From: Lysobacterales bacterium
GTDB lineage: Bacteria; Pseudomonadota; Gammaproteobacteria; Xanthomonadales; SZUA-36
Assembly: GCA_013002505.1 (NCBI GenBank)
Contig: JABDJL010000068.1
Coordinates: 1 to 33,573 of the forward strand
DNA length: 33,573 bases
Direction of reading: 5' to 3'
The notes below the pieces were generated by a model that worked only from the letters and a program-made list of their open reading frames with translations, had not been told where the DNA came from and ran no database searches. This document shows, one piece after another, positions 33,474 through 33,573 of this stretch (the first letter of the stretch is position 1; every line of letters starts with the position of its first letter). A program made the position numbers and the translations under genes.

Positions 33474-33541
33474 CCGGCAGGCTTGAGCGACAGGGATGTC
33501 GCGACAGAGCCTACAGGGATGTATTGACGGCGTCCTGCCGG
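33474..33541. repeat. Cloverleaf-like structured repeat
   Basis: An outer inverted repeat, CCGGCAGG (33474-33481) with CCTGCCGG (33534-33541), encloses two hairpins with the same GGGA loop: GCGACA-GGGA-TGTCGC (33487-33502) and TACA-GGGA-TGTA (33512-33523). ACAGGGATGT occurs twice, 23 nt apart. It is probably a dispersed repeat; an expressed RNA is not shown. Confidence 0.5.
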
Positions 33542-33573
33542 GGCCGGACAGGCACTGCGGCCACGGAATCGCG

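Overview
This window reads as chromosome of a free-living gammaproteobacterium of moderately high GC. The signs are the set of gammaproteobacterial conserved families (DUF2959, DUF2779, DUF3014, DUF2845, DUF3025), a heme-copper respiratory cluster with FNR/DNR-type boxes, REP-like hairpins and an MsbA-type exporter. I see no tRNA, rRNA, CRISPR array, integrase or insertion sequence. The species cannot be named from the sequence; a Woeseiales or Chromatiales-like marine or sediment lineage is only a guess.

Layout. Positions 1-1946: a terminator from an upstream gene, an 18-bp inverted repeat, and a minus-strand KAP-type P-loop NTPase carrying an EF-hand-like loop. Positions 2063-12255: a respiratory island. 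On the plus strand, an FNR-type box precedes a divergent heme-copper oxidase subunit I-like protein and a 60-residue membrane peptide. A secreted EEP-family phosphodiesterase follows on the minus strand. Then comes a minus-strand operon, read from 10489 down to 4710: a 55-residue membrane peptide, a CuA subunit II, a B-type subunit I, a SCO protein, a fused cytochrome b6 / 2x[4Fe-4S] / MvhD-like protein and a hemerythrin. It is preceded by a perfect TTGAT-N4-ATCAA box. A divergent plus-strand pair, a DUF1566 lipoprotein and heme A synthase (ctaA), follows that box.

The main result is that neither heme-copper subunit has the active-site cross-link tyrosine of oxygen reductases. The B-type subunit keeps all six metal-ligand histidines but has Gln where the Tyr should be. 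The other also replaces one CuB-site histidine by Asp. With the FNR/DNR-type boxes and hemerythrin, this points to two different non-canonical nitric oxide reductases (sNOR-like and gNOR-like) rather than O2 reductases. The second appears linked to an unusual cytochrome b-ferredoxin electron-input module.

Positions 12269-18445 (minus strand): a winged-helix regulator fused to a degenerate nucleotidyltransferase with its own operator, a DUF2959 lipoprotein, a DUF2779 nuclease/exonuclease fusion, an MsbA-like ABC exporter and a DUF3014 protein. Two AT-rich inverted-repeat elements bracket the DUF2959-DUF2779 pair. Positions 18617-25518: a DUF2845 protein, a CapA-family protein, a coupled HerA ATPase and DUF3025 pair, a small secreted protein, a transglutaminase/TPR lipoprotein, and pseudouridine-5'-phosphate glycosidase. 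Positions 25576-28591: a TetR regulator with two matching operators, its likely secreted target, and two gap-free tandem paralogues of a SEC-C plus 2-oxoglutarate dioxygenase. Positions 28977-33319: an RND efflux adaptor and permease, ended by a strong terminator and followed by a structured repeat.
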